NCBI GenBank assembly: GCA_019419865.1
Contig: JAHZIG010000012.1
Span: 25,827-89,826, forward strand
DNA: 64,000 bases
Reading direction: 5' to 3'
Origin: Clostridiales bacterium
GTDB taxonomy: Bacteria > Bacillota > Clostridia > Monoglobales > Monoglobaceae
Part shown: positions 44,420 through 53,457 of the stretch, piece after piece
Position numbering within the stretch: the stretch's first letter is position 1
Layout of the letters: the number at the start of each line of letters is the position of its first letter
Made by a program: the position numbers and the translations under genes
The notes under the pieces: generated by a model
The model's database searches: none
What the model saw: only the letters and a program-made list of their open reading frames with translations
What the model was told of the DNA's origin: nothing

Positions 44420-46291
44420 TCAGGCCTGGTCGCTGGGCATACGCCAGTCGCCTCGCGGCGAGAGGGTAACCGTTCCGACCTTAGGACCGTCGGGGATGCA
44501 GGAGCGTTTGAACTGATTCTGCTTGAATCTGCGCATGAACACGTCCAGCCATTTCTCTATTACTAAGTCGTCGTATTCTCCGGAAAACGCGTACTTGGCG
44601 AGTCTGAATATCTTGTCTCGGTTAAAGCCGCGTCTTACATAGTTATACAGGAAGAAGTCGTGCAGCTCGTACGGTCCGACTATCTCCTCCGTCTCCTGAG
44701 ATATTACTCCGTCTTTGGGCGGGAGCAGCTCCGGGCTGACCGGGGTGTCGAGGATATCCAACAGGACGGACTTAAGCTTGTCCTCGCTGTTTTCGGCGAC
44801 GTATCTGACGAGATATTTTACCAGCGTCTTGGGCACGGAGCAGTTGACCCCGTACATCGACATATGGTCGCCGTTATAGGTCGCCCAGCCGAGGGCGAGC
44901 TCGCTGAGGTCGCCGGTGCCGATAACTATGCCGCCTACCTTGTTGGCGTAGTCCATCAAGACTTGCGTCCGCTCTCTCGCCTGGGAATTTTCGTAGGTGA
45001 CGTCGTGTTTCTCTATGTCCGCGCCGATGTCCCGCATATGAAGCGTCACCGACTCTTTTATATCGACCTCGATAAATTCCGCGCCGAGTTCCTCTATCAG
45101 TCTGACCGCGTTGTTGTAAGTCCTGTCGGTAGTGCCGAAACAGGGCATGGTTATCGCCTTTATCCCTCTGCGGTCGAGGCCGAGCCTGTCGAACGCCCTC
45201 GCCGTGACGAGCAGAGCGAGCGTACTGTCGAGTCCGCCCGAGATCCCGAGCGTCACGTTCTTGCAGCCTATATGTTCGAGCCGCTTTTTAAGCCCCATGT
45301 ACTGCATTGCGAATATCGTCTCGCAGCGCTCGAAGAGTTTACTCTTGCTCGACGGAACGAACGGGCGGGGATTGACCCGGCGGGTAAGTTTGGTTTCTTC
45401 GAGCTTTGCGTCAAAATATATGCGCCTGTATTCGTCGTCGAATTCGGCGGTAAACGTATTCATCTTACGCCTGTCCAGACTTATTCTGTTTACGTCTATC
45501 TCTGAAACGATAAGATCGTTTTCAAACAGCTTAGTCTCATTTAATATAGAGCCGCATTCGCCGATTATGTTATGCCCGGCGAAGACCATATCGGTCGTGG
45601 ATTCGCCGTCTCCGGCGTCGGCGTAGACGTAGCCGCACAGCAGTTTGGCCGACTGCGACTTTATGAGACTGCGCCGAAACTCCGCCTTGGATATTACCTC
45701 GTCGCTCGCCGAAAGATTGAGGATGATGGACGCCCCGTTTATCGCGTGGGAGACGCTCGGCGGCTTCGGAACCCACAGATCCTCGCACAGCTCGACGCCG
45801 AAGGTGAAATCAGGATCGTCCGCGCACGAGAACAAGAGCTTGGTCCCGAACGGAACGTCTTTGCCGTCGATCCGTATCTCCGTATTCCCGCTGAAGGGAT
45901 TAAAATGCCGCAGTTCGTAAAATTCGGAGTAGTTCGGAAGGTTTTGCTTCGGTACGATCCCGAGGATCTCCCCGCCTTTGATCACGGCGGCGGCGTTATA
46001 GAGTTTATTGTTGAACAGTATCGGCAGCCCCACGGCCGAGACAATGTCGTATTCACGGGTCGCTTCCGCGATACGCATAAGTCCGTCCAAGGCCGCGGGC
46101 GCGGTATCGCTCAGCAGGAACAGATCCTGACAGGTATAGCCTGTAAGGCACAATTCGGGCAGAACTATCAGCCTGGCGCCCGCTTCGTATCCTTTTTCGA
46201 TCTGCTCTGCGATACTTTTCGAGTTGAATTCTATGTCCGCGACCTTGATCTTGGGCGTCGCCGCGGCAACTTTGATAAATCCGTCTTTCAC
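44420..46291 (-). CDS. nadE: Glutamine-dependent NAD+ synthetase
   Basis: Two-domain enzyme of 623 residues that forms NAD+ from nicotinic acid adenine dinucleotide using glutamine. The N-terminal nitrilase-type glutaminase has the Glu-Lys-Cys triad in LPELCLTGYT, PKQNLPNYSEFYE and GVELCEDLW. The C-terminal synthetase has the ATP pyrophosphatase loop LGISGGLDSTLALL, GTGDLSELALGWATYNGDH and YGVNCSVPKTL. The start is a GTG at 46291 without a strong ribosome site. It follows mtaB on the - strand after 131 bases that include a hairpin. Confidence 0.95.
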   Translation of the reverse strand: MKDGFIKVAAATPKIKVADIEFNSKSIAEQIEKGYEAGARLIVLPELCLTGYTCQDLFLLSDTAPAALDGLMRIAEATREYDIVSAVGLPILFNNKLYNAAAVIKGGEILGIVPKQNLPNYSEFYELRHFNPFSGNTEIRIDGKDVPFGTKLLFSCADDPDFTFGVELCEDLWVPKPPSVSHAINGASIILNLSASDEVISKAEFRRSLIKSQSAKLLCGYVYADAGDGESTTDMVFAGHNIIGECGSILNETKLFENDLIVSEIDVNRISLDRRKMNTFTAEFDDEYRRIYFDAKLEETKLTRRVNPRPFVPSSKSKLFERCETIFAMQYMGLKKRLEHIGCKNVTLGISGGLDSTLALLVTARAFDRLGLDRRGIKAITMPCFGTTDRTYNNAVRLIEELGAEFIEVDIKESVTLHMRDIGADIEKHDVTYENSQARERTQVLMDYANKVGGIVIGTGDLSELALGWATYNGDHMSMYGVNCSVPKTLVKYLVRYVAENSEDKLKSVLLDILDTPVSPELLPPKDGVISQETEEIVGPYELHDFFLYNYVRRGFNRDKIFRLAKYAFSGEYDDLVIEKWLDVFMRRFKQNQFKRSCIPDGPKVGTVTLSPRGDWRMPSDQA

Positions 46292-46331
46292 TATGATTAC
46301 ACTACGCTTTCCGCCCGCCTTTTTATAGATT

Positions 46332-46366
46332 AAGCGTTCCCTTTGGCGGGCTGAGCGGGAACGCTT
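46332..46366 (-). terminator. Hairpin between mtaB and nadE
   Basis: A perfect 10-bp stem (AAGCGTTCCC with GGGAACGCTT) and a 15-base loop. On the - strand only a weak T content follows, so it may give partial termination after mtaB. Confidence 0.5.
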
Positions 46367-46422
46367 GAGTTATCGCTTTATAAATTTTGTTTTATTTCTG
46401 AAAATTTAATTTTGTAAAATAT

Positions 46423-47751
46423 TTATAGAGGAGCCGTTTCGCAAACTTCGGCCGTCAGCGCTTCCTCCGCTTGGTCGTAGCCGGTTATCCGCGCGTCTGC
46501 TATCCTGCCGCAGGCGTCTTTGCCGTTGTAAGATATGAGAACGTCCATGTAGTTAGCGGTCGTCGCATGATAAACTCCGTTTTGTCTCTCCTGTTCGATC
46601 AGTACGGGCATGACGCGTCCGATATGCTTGCTGTAGAAGTCCTTTTTCATATCGGAGGCGAGGGAGAGCATTCTATGGCTCCGTTCTTCCTTGACGCGCT
46701 CGTCCACCCTGCCCGGCATTTTTTCGGCGGCCGTGCAGCGGCGCACCGAATACTTAAAGATATGCATCTGCGAAAAGCCTATCTCCTTGCAGAAGTTATA
46801 GGATTCCTCAAATTCTTCATCCGTCTCTCCGACGAATCCGACCATCAGATCTGTAGTTATCGCCGCGTCCTTGAAATATTTTCTGAGCAGAGCTACTGAG
46901 TCTCTGTATTGCGCGGTCGAGTATCTGCGCTTCATCCTCTTCAGAGTAGCGTCAGAACCGCTTTGCAGGGAGAGATGAAACTGCGGACACAGCTTATCAA
47001 GCCTTGCGGCTCTTGAGGCGAATTCCTCGTCCACTATACCCGGTTCTATCGAGCCGAGACGTATTCTGCGTATCCCGTCGATCCTATCCAGCGCTTCTAT
47101 TACGTCTATGAGCCGGCGGCCGTCATTAATATCTTTGCCGTAAGAACCGATATGTATTCCGGTCAGGACTATTTCGCTGTAGCCGTTTTGGGCCAGCGCC
47201 TCGGCTTCTTTTATGATATTATCGAGACTCCTCGAGCGGACCGGGCCCCTCGCGAACGGTATTATGCAGTAGGAACAGAAATTATCGCAGCCGTCTTCTA
47301 TCTTGACGTTCGCCCTGATACGGGACTGTCCTGTAGAAACGGCGATCTCTTCAAATTTCTTTTCGCGCAGTATGTCGATAACCGAATCGGTCTTTTTGCC
47401 GACCAAAGCGTCCTCGACCATTTTCACGATCTCGCTCCTGCCCTTGTTTCCGATTATAACGTCCACGCCCTCTATCGAGCGGACGCGCTCGGGTTCGGTC
47501 TGCGCAAAGCAGCCGGTTACGGCTATGACCGCGCCGGGGTTCAGTCTCACGGCTCTGCGTATCTGCTGTCTCGATTTTTTAGCGCCCGTTCCGGTGACGG
47601 TGCAGGTGTTGATAACGCAGACGTCGGCCGGAGCGTTCTCGTCGCGGACGACCGCATATCCAGCCGCTTCAAACAGCTGAGCCATGGCCTCGCTTTCGTA
47701 CATATTGGTTTTGCATCCTAATGTAATGAACTTAACAGTAATATTACCCAC
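46423..47751 (-). CDS. mtaB: tRNA N6-threonylcarbamoyladenosine methylthiotransferase
   Basis: Radical SAM methylthiotransferase that makes ms2t6A at position 37 of tRNAs. It has 442 residues. The N-terminal UPF0004 domain has its three Cys (ITLGCKTNMYE, VCVINTCTVT, AVTGCFAQ). The SAM cluster motif is CDNFCSYC in KIEDGCDNFCSYCIIPF, and a C-terminal TRAM region ends the protein. The pattern MtaB/YqeV (TLGCKxN) distinguishes it from MiaB and RimO. The start is a GTG at 47751, unusually close to its AGAGG. Confidence 0.93.
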   Translation of the reverse strand: MGNITVKFITLGCKTNMYESEAMAQLFEAAGYAVVRDENAPADVCVINTCTVTGTGAKKSRQQIRRAVRLNPGAVIAVTGCFAQTEPERVRSIEGVDVIIGNKGRSEIVKMVEDALVGKKTDSVIDILREKKFEEIAVSTGQSRIRANVKIEDGCDNFCSYCIIPFARGPVRSRSLDNIIKEAEALAQNGYSEIVLTGIHIGSYGKDINDGRRLIDVIEALDRIDGIRRIRLGSIEPGIVDEEFASRAARLDKLCPQFHLSLQSGSDATLKRMKRRYSTAQYRDSVALLRKYFKDAAITTDLMVGFVGETDEEFEESYNFCKEIGFSQMHIFKYSVRRCTAAEKMPGRVDERVKEERSHRMLSLASDMKKDFYSKHIGRVMPVLIEQERQNGVYHATTANYMDVLISYNGKDACGRIADARITGYDQAEEALTAEVCETAPL

Positions 47752-47850
47752 ATCCTCTTAAAAGCATATAACGATTATAGCGCTTGAATAGGACTTATGC
47801 AAGCAAAATATTACCTAATATATTGGGCTTGAAATCAGGCTCATATTATC

Positions 47851-48111
47851 ATGATCCGTTTTGCGCGGCCTTATGAGAGCAAGCTTATCGAGGTCCCCAT
47901 AGGAGCAGAGGTCGTCGAAGAGGCAAGCGATAATTTCAGGTTTGCGTCCGCGGTCGCCGAATTTGGAATGATATTAAACGATTCGGAATATAAGGGAACG
48001 TCTACGACAAAGGATGTGATCGAGCGCGCCCGGTCCGGTATGGGCGAGGATGAATTCGGCTTAAAGCACGAGTTCGTTCGGCTTGTCGATCTGATACAAT
48101 ACGCAAAGTAG
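47851..48111 (+). pseudogene. C-terminal remnant of a VWA-domain (YfbK/DUF3520) protein
   Basis: 86 residues that match only the very end of long von Willebrand A proteins with DUF3520: LIEVPIGAEVVEEASDNFRF, ASAVAEFGMILNDSEYKG, VIERARSGMGEDEFGLKHEF and VRLVDLI. The normal protein has 450-650 residues with the VWA domain far upstream. In-frame stops precede this piece and no ribosome site is seen. It is probably a decayed gene whose front was deleted, though a short re-used gene cannot be excluded. Confidence 0.6.
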
Positions 48112-48272
48112 CGTCCGGGAATGAGAGAGTCGGAAAAAGAGGCTTAAACGAGGTTTATAAATAGACATTTTTCTCGTTAAAGTATAATATGTATGCAGTA
48201 TATTACTAAATAAATAGCTAATTTGCATAAAAAATTCAATCCAAAATTATGCAACAATTATATCAATTTTAA

Positions 48273-48301
48273 TTGACTAATGAGCGATAAAAATATATAA
48301 T
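48273..48301 (+). promoter_or_regulatory. Promoter and leader of the HPr-like gene
   Basis: TTGACT (48273-48278), 17 bases and TATAAT (48296-48301), with a start near 48308. The leader of about 140 bases has ATAAGG/CCTTAT (48306-48326) and a GC hairpin that can pair two ways (CGGCGC or GGCGC with GCGCC, 48333-48355). The rest of the 334-base gap before the gene is AT-rich with no gene. Confidence 0.8.
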
Positions 48302-48445
48302 CTATATAAGGCTACTCTAACCTTATTGCGCTCGGCGCATAGGCGCTAAGCGCCGCTTGATACCTTTGTATATATGAGCTTGGAGCGGGAATATTTTAAC
48401 GGAGCTTGCCTTTGATAAACTACTAATTGTTAGGAGGAGTTTGAA

Positions 48446-48673
48446 ATGAAAAAGTTTAAGGTTCTGTTGGGTTCGATTAACGACGTTAAGAATTTTGTTA
48501 ACATCGTTACAAAATACGATTACGACGTAGATTTGATTTCCGGCAGATATGTTGTTGACGCAAAATCGATAATGGGTATTTTCAGTTTGGATCTTACTCA
48601 GCCGATAGACGTTGAAATACACTCGGACGACTGCGACGCTTTTGTTGACGAGATAAAGCCTTATATTGTCTAA
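48446..48673 (+). CDS. HPr-fold protein without the phosphorylatable histidine
   Basis: A 75-residue protein belonging to the HPr-like family by its second half (GRYVVDAKSIMGIFSLDLTQPI, with the conserved SIMG turn; written across 22 residues in two joined parts, KSIMGIFSLDL being the core). Real HPr has His15 in a LHARPA loop; here the matching region reads LLGSINDVKNFV with no His. It therefore cannot pass phosphate in the sugar PTS by the usual route. Such proteins are widespread in Clostridia and their role is not known. GGAGGAG lies nine bases before the ATG. It is a single gene with its own promoter and terminator. Confidence 0.8.
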   Translation: MKKFKVLLGSINDVKNFVNIVTKYDYDVDLISGRYVVDAKSIMGIFSLDLTQPIDVEIHSDDCDAFVDEIKPYIV

Positions 48674-48681
48674 GCAAACTT

Positions 48682-48716
48682 AATCCCTGCATTTTATTTC
48701 AATGTAGGGATTTTAT
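48682..48716 (+). terminator. Terminator of the HPr-like gene
   Basis: A 12-bp stem (AATCCCTGCATT with AATGTAGGGATT, one G-T pair) followed by TTA and T-rich bases, ten bases after the stop. Confidence 0.85.
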
Positions 48717-48791
48717 TGCAATATTGCGAGAGATTAATATTACAATATTTGATGTTGATATAATTGCAGGCTTTAAAAGATTCTATAAATC

Positions 48792-49232
48792 ATGTTTAAT
48801 AGTTTTATGAACGAAGCCGTAAAAGAGGCGGTCAAAGCGTATGAATGCGGAGACGTGCCGGTCGGCGCGGTTATCGTTCAAAATAACAAAGTAATAGCCG
48901 CGGCTCATAACCGCCGCGAAGCCGATAACGACGCGGCGGCGCACGCTGAGATACTGGCTATTTCCACGGCCGGAGCGGTCAGAGGAAATTGGCGGCTAGG
49001 CGACTGCGATCTGTACGTTACGCTCGAGCCGTGCCTGATGTGCTGCGGAGCGATCCGCGAAGCGCGTATAAGACGCGTATATTTTGGAGCGTATGACAAA
49101 GAATACGGTTATATGGTATCTAATGGGGATATTCGGCACAGAGCTGAGATATACTGCGGTATAATGGAAGACGAATGTCTAAAACTTATTTCCGAATTTT
49201 TTCAAAAGATCCGCGGCGGTCTAAACGGATAA
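48792..49232 (+). CDS. tadA: tRNA-specific adenosine-34 deaminase
   Basis: Zinc deaminase that makes inosine at the wobble position of tRNA-Arg(ACG). At 146 residues it is the normal size. The zinc and proton-shuttle motifs HAEI (AAAHAEILAI) and PCxxC (EPCLMCCGAI) are present, as are GDVPVGAVIV and the start FMNEAVKEA. The C-terminal YGYMVSNGDIRHRAEIYCGI is in keeping with TadA. No clear Shine-Dalgarno precedes the ATG. Confidence 0.93.
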   Translation: MFNSFMNEAVKEAVKAYECGDVPVGAVIVQNNKVIAAAHNRREADNDAAAHAEILAISTAGAVRGNWRLGDCDLYVTLEPCLMCCGAIREARIRRVYFGAYDKEYGYMVSNGDIRHRAEIYCGIMEDECLKLISEFFQKIRGGLNG

Positions 49233-49439
49233 AGAAGATCGGGTCGCTTTAATATGCTTATAGATGATCCCGATACAACATTGTTAAAATAAAAACAAAG
49301 TTAAAATTAAAAAACTAATATAAATTCCATTGTTTATTGTTTATCGCCGATCGGGCCATGATAAAGACGGCGCGGCCGGCGAGACGATCAATAGACATGC
49401 ACTACTTAACTTACAATCTAAAATTGGAGGATTAGAAAA

Positions 49440-52061
49440 ATGGCGCAAAAGTATGTATACCTTTTCAGTGAAGGCGACGCTACAATGAGAAACCTGCTCG
49501 GCGGTAAGGGCGCGAACCTGGCCGAGATGACGAAACTCGGTTTCCCTGTTCCGCAGGGATTTACGGTAAGCACCGAGGCTTGTACCAGATACTATGAGGA
49601 CGGCAAAACGATCGCTCCCGAGATAGAGGCTGAGATATACGCGGCTCTGGCGAAGACCGAGGAGATAGTAGGCAAAAAGTTCGGCGACGTGGACAACCCG
49701 TTCCTGGTATCGGTAAGAAGCGGCGCGAGAGCTTCCATGCCGGGTATGATGGATACGATATTAAATCTCGGTCTTAACGACGAGGTTGTAGAAGGTCTGG
49801 CTAAGCTGACGAATAACCCGAGATTCGCTTACGATTCGTATCGTCGTTTCATTCAGATGTTCTCGGACGTTGTTATGGAACTTTCCAAGAAGCGTTTCGA
49901 GGAGATCATCGACGAGATGAAAGAGGAGAGAGGAATAACTCTCGATACCGAATTTACAACCGAGGATCTGAAAGAGATGGTTGTTAAGTTCAAAGATTTC
50001 TATAAGGCTGAAAAGGGTGAAGATTTCCCGCAGGATCCTAAGACTCAGATGCTGGAGTCGGTAAAGGCCGTATTCAGATCGTGGGATAATCCTCGTGCCA
50101 ACGTATACAGAAGAATGAACGATATCCCTTATTCGTGGGGTACGGCGGTAAACGTACAGGCTATGGTATTCGGTAATATGGGCGACACGTCCGGTACCGG
50201 CGTCGCTTTCACTCGCGATCCCGCAACCGGCGAGAAGAAGCTGTTCGGCGAATACCTTATAAACGCTCAGGGCGAGGACGTCGTCGCGGGCGTAAGAACG
50301 CCTAAGCCGATAGCTAAGCTCGAGGAGGATATGCCCGAGGTTTACGCTCAGTTCGTAGATATTGCTAATAAGCTTGAAAAGCACTATAAAGATATGCAGG
50401 ATATGGAGTATACCATCGAAAACGGTAAACTCTATATGCTCCAGACGCGTAACGGTAAGAGAACGGCCGCGGCCGCTATAAAGATCGCGGTAGATCTGGT
50501 TTCCGAAGGTATGATAACCAAGGAAGAGGCTATAATGAAGGTTGATCCCAAGCAGCTCGATTCTCTGCTCCACCCGACGTTCGTAGCTTCCGCGCTTAAG
50601 AACGCAGAAGTGTTCACGAAGGGGCTCGCCGCGTCTCCGGGCGCCGCTTGCGGTAAGGTATACTTCACCGCAGAAGACTGCGTAGCCGCTGCTGAAAACG
50701 GCGAGAAGACTGTGCTCGTTCGTCTCGAGACCTCGCCCGAGGATATCGAGGGCATGGAGGCCGCCGAGGGCGTGCTCACAGCAAGAGGCGGTATGACCTC
50801 TCATGCGGCGGTCGTCGCGCGCGGTATGGGTACGTGCTGCGTAGCGGGCTGCGGAGATATAAAAGTGGATTACGATAACGCTTGCTTCAGCGTAGGCGAT
50901 ACGGTTGTAAAGCAGGGCGATTATATTTCGATAGACGGTTCTACGGGTAACGTTTACCTCGGCCAGATAGAGACCGAATCGGCTAAAATGGCCGGCGACT
51001 TCGGCACGTTTATGGGCTGGGTAGACGAGATAAGAACGATGCAGGTAAGAACGAACGCCGATACGCCGCGCGACGCTAAACAGGCTAAGGAGTTCGGCGC
51101 GGAGGGTATTGGTCTCTGCCGTACAGAGCACATGTTCTTTGCGGAGGATAGAATACCCGCTATCCGCGAGATGATAGTATCGAAGACGGCTGAGCAGAGA
51201 AAGAACGCGCTCGCTAAGATACTCCCGATGCAGAGAGGCGACTTCGAGGCAATATTCAGAGCTATGGACGGCCTCCCGGTAACCATTCGTCTTCTGGACC
51301 CGCCGCTCCACGAATTCGTACCTCACACGGACGAGGACATCAAGGCGCTTGCCGACGAGATGGGTCTTACGTTCGAGGAGCTTAAGGCTACGGTAGACGG
51401 TTTAGAGGAGTTCAACCCGATGCTCGGACACCGCGGCTGCCGTTTGGCTGTTACCTTCCCCGAGATCGCGGAGATGCAGGCGCGCGCTATAATGGAAGCG
51501 GCCGTCGCTTGTAACAAAGACGGAATGAACGTGGTTCCTGAGATCATGGTTCCGCTTGTCGGAGAGGTCAAGGAGCTTAAATATGTCAAGAAATTTATAG
51601 TCGATACGGCTGAGAAGGTTCTCGAAGAGAACAACATGAAGTTCGACTATAAGATCGGTACGATGATAGAGATACCGAGAGCCGCTCTGACGGCGGACGA
51701 GATCGCCAAAGAGGCTGAGTTCTTCTCGTTCGGTACCAACGACCTGACGCAGATGACGTTCGGCTTCTCGCGCGACGACGCAGGTAAGTTCTTAAACGAC
51801 TACTATGAGAAGAAGATATTCGAGTCCGATCCGTTCGCTAAGCTGGATCAGGTCGGCGTAGGCAAGCTGGTCAAGATGGGCGCCGAACTCGGAAGAGCTA
51901 CCAGACCGGACATCAAGCTCGGTATCTGCGGAGAGCACGGCGGCGATCCGTCTACGGTAGAGTTCTGCTACAACGTAGGTCTCAACTACGTTTCATGCTC
52001 GCCGTTCCGCGTTCCGATCGCAAGACTTGCGGCTGCTCAGGCGGTTGTAAACGCTAAATAA
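49440..52061 (+). CDS. ppdK: Pyruvate, phosphate dikinase
   Basis: Interconverts pyruvate, ATP and phosphate with PEP, AMP and pyrophosphate. In anaerobes it often runs in the glycolytic direction. The 873-residue protein has the N-terminal ATP-grasp start GGKGANLAEMTKLGFPVPQG. The phosphorylated His lies in GGMTSHAAVVARGMG near residue 453. The C-terminal PEP-binding barrel ends GICGEHGGDP...YVSCSPFRVPIARLAAAQA. AAATTGGAGG stands ten bases before the ATG. Codon choice here is more regular (GCT, GGT, CGT, AAG) than in its neighbours, suggesting high expression. Confidence 0.97.
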   Translation: MAQKYVYLFSEGDATMRNLLGGKGANLAEMTKLGFPVPQGFTVSTEACTRYYEDGKTIAPEIEAEIYAALAKTEEIVGKKFGDVDNPFLVSVRSGARASMPGMMDTILNLGLNDEVVEGLAKLTNNPRFAYDSYRRFIQMFSDVVMELSKKRFEEIIDEMKEERGITLDTEFTTEDLKEMVVKFKDFYKAEKGEDFPQDPKTQMLESVKAVFRSWDNPRANVYRRMNDIPYSWGTAVNVQAMVFGNMGDTSGTGVAFTRDPATGEKKLFGEYLINAQGEDVVAGVRTPKPIAKLEEDMPEVYAQFVDIANKLEKHYKDMQDMEYTIENGKLYMLQTRNGKRTAAAAIKIAVDLVSEGMITKEEAIMKVDPKQLDSLLHPTFVASALKNAEVFTKGLAASPGAACGKVYFTAEDCVAAAENGEKTVLVRLETSPEDIEGMEAAEGVLTARGGMTSHAAVVARGMGTCCVAGCGDIKVDYDNACFSVGDTVVKQGDYISIDGSTGNVYLGQIETESAKMAGDFGTFMGWVDEIRTMQVRTNADTPRDAKQAKEFGAEGIGLCRTEHMFFAEDRIPAIREMIVSKTAEQRKNALAKILPMQRGDFEAIFRAMDGLPVTIRLLDPPLHEFVPHTDEDIKALADEMGLTFEELKATVDGLEEFNPMLGHRGCRLAVTFPEIAEMQARAIMEAAVACNKDGMNVVPEIMVPLVGEVKELKYVKKFIVDTAEKVLEENNMKFDYKIGTMIEIPRAALTADEIAKEAEFFSFGTNDLTQMTFGFSRDDAGKFLNDYYEKKIFESDPFAKLDQVGVGKLVKMGAELGRATRPDIKLGICGEHGGDPSTVEFCYNVGLNYVSCSPFRVPIARLAAAQAVVNAK

Positions 52062-52093
52062 AGACTGATAGATAATATATAACGTATATTAGG

Positions 52094-52126
52094 CGCGCCG
52101 TCACGGCTTAAGTGGCGGCGCGTTTT
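52094..52126 (+). terminator. Terminator of ppdK
   Basis: An 11-bp stem (CGCGCCGTCAC with GTGGCGGCGCG, one G-T pair), a seven-base loop and four T, 32 bases after the ppdK stop. Confidence 0.85.
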
Positions 52127-52313
52127 AATTTGCTTAAAACCCAATGATTTGTTATATAAACCTGTCAAATTACCAGCGCTTATCCGCCTGAATATATAAC
52201 GATCGCCGCACGAATAAATAATACTCAAATCGCCGCGCGATCTATAAATAACGCCGTCGTCCGGAAATTATTGTAAGGCGTGGAAAAAGGGCGGCGCGTT
52301 TTAATTTGCTTAA
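52114..52313 (+). repeat. 24-base direct repeat in the gap after ppdK
   Basis: A 24-base stretch covering the 3' arm and T-run of the ppdK terminator (52114-52137, core GGCGGCGCGTTTTAATTTGC) recurs exactly at 52290-52313, without the matching 5' arm. The 493-base gap between ppdK and the next gene otherwise holds short repeats such as CTATAAATAACG and an AT-rich end. No gene is seen in it. Confidence 0.7.
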
Positions 52314-52554
52314 TAAAACGGAATAATTTTTACAACCGCGGGCAACGCTCAAACCGGCGAATACGGCTTAGGCAGGGGTTTCGTTGATTTATGGACAGGT
52401 TCTACAAAAATGTTTATTAATTTTTGTGAGAAAATATTAGCGCTTTAGTAGGTTTTATTATTGTTATAATAAAGTATTTATGATAAAATAAAGCATATAA
52501 AACTATATGAATAAAATGCGGAGACGCAAAATATCTGTTTAGGAGGCGATAATT

Positions 52555-53271
52555 ATGAAGAAAGAGATCAAAGGGTTTGTATGCGGCGTTGTTGCGACCA
52601 CGCTGGTCGCGGGCGGATTTGCTTTCGCCGCGGGACAATGGAGGACGATAGACGTATTGGAGAACGACATCACCGTGGTCGTAGACGGAAAAACGCTGAA
52701 CGAGAGCAATTTCTTGTATAATGACCGCACATATTTACCGCTTCGCGAGGCTGCCGAGGCATTAGGCAAAACGGTGCGCTACGACGCGGCGACGAACACC
52801 GCTTACATAGAGAGCGCTCCGAGCGGAAATACGTCGACCGCGACGCCCACGACGGCTCCGGCCGCTCCGACGTCCGCGCCTGCGGCTCAGGCGACCGCTC
52901 CCGCGCAGACGAACGCGACGATAAATTCAAATTATACCATGTACGCCGAGGCGGCGTGGTGTCCCGACTTCGGATCGGTAACCGGCGCGACGCTGATAAA
53001 TTCGAGGGAATACAGCGCGAGAGGATACAGCGGTTATATGTACATGTATTCGGCTACGGGAAACAGACAGACTATCCTCAGAGCCTACGGCGACCTGATG
53101 GAATCGCTGGGATTTACGAGATATGACGAAGACGATCTTGACGACGATTACGACTTCGACTACGACGATATGTACGACGATTACGAGGATTCGATATACA
53201 TTAGCGGCAACTATACCGTGACCGTTTCGGAGGACGACGGCATGATCGAGGTATACGTACTTCAAAACTAA
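52555..53271 (+). CDS. Secreted stalk-domain (copper amine oxidase N-like) protein
   Basis: A 238-residue protein with a signal peptide (KKEIKGFVCGVVATTLVAGG then FAFAAG). A stalk or copper-amine-oxidase N-terminal-like domain follows (NDITVVVDGKTLNESNFLY, DRTYLPLREAAEALGKTV). Then comes a linker of about 35 residues of Ala, Pro and Thr. The C-terminal part of about 115 residues has an acidic Asp/Tyr run (DLDDDYDFDYDDMYDDYED) and no known family. It is exported, perhaps attached to the wall, and the acidic run might bind cations. TAGGAGG lies nine bases before the ATG. Function unknown. Confidence 0.8.
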   Translation: MKKEIKGFVCGVVATTLVAGGFAFAAGQWRTIDVLENDITVVVDGKTLNESNFLYNDRTYLPLREAAEALGKTVRYDAATNTAYIESAPSGNTSTATPTTAPAAPTSAPAAQATAPAQTNATINSNYTMYAEAAWCPDFGSVTGATLINSREYSARGYSGYMYMYSATGNRQTILRAYGDLMESLGFTRYDEDDLDDDYDFDYDDMYDDYEDSIYISGNYTVTVSEDDGMIEVYVLQN

Positions 53272-53314
53272 GCTCAGATCAAGTCGGTAAATTAAAAATT
53301 TAAACTGATATTAA

Positions 53315-53351
53315 AAATGACAAAGCCTGCGGATATGGGGCTTTGTCATTT
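53315..53351 (-). terminator. Bidirectional hairpin between the stalk protein and the ABC exporter
   Basis: A perfect 13-bp stem (AAATGACAAAGCC with GGCTTTGTCATTT) with an 11-base loop. The run of five T is on the - strand, so it mainly ends the ABC exporter genes, but it lies between convergent units and may serve both. Confidence 0.8.
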
Positions 53352-53457
53352 CTGCGTTTAGGGATCGATTGTTTTATAAACGGTGTTTCTATGTCAGTCA
53401 AGACGTTAAACTTTCAAAATTTATCATACCGCTTTTATTGCACTTCTCAGGCCGCCG

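Noticed and set aside
45572..46333. 253-residue + strand frame opposite nadE
   Set aside because: Shadow of a complete two-domain NAD synthetase; no start signal or motif.
49761..51326. 521-residue antisense frame inside ppdK
   Set aside because: Opposite a highly conserved enzyme; its composition (Tyr, Arg, Leu, His) is the usual mirror of codon bias and no motif is seen.
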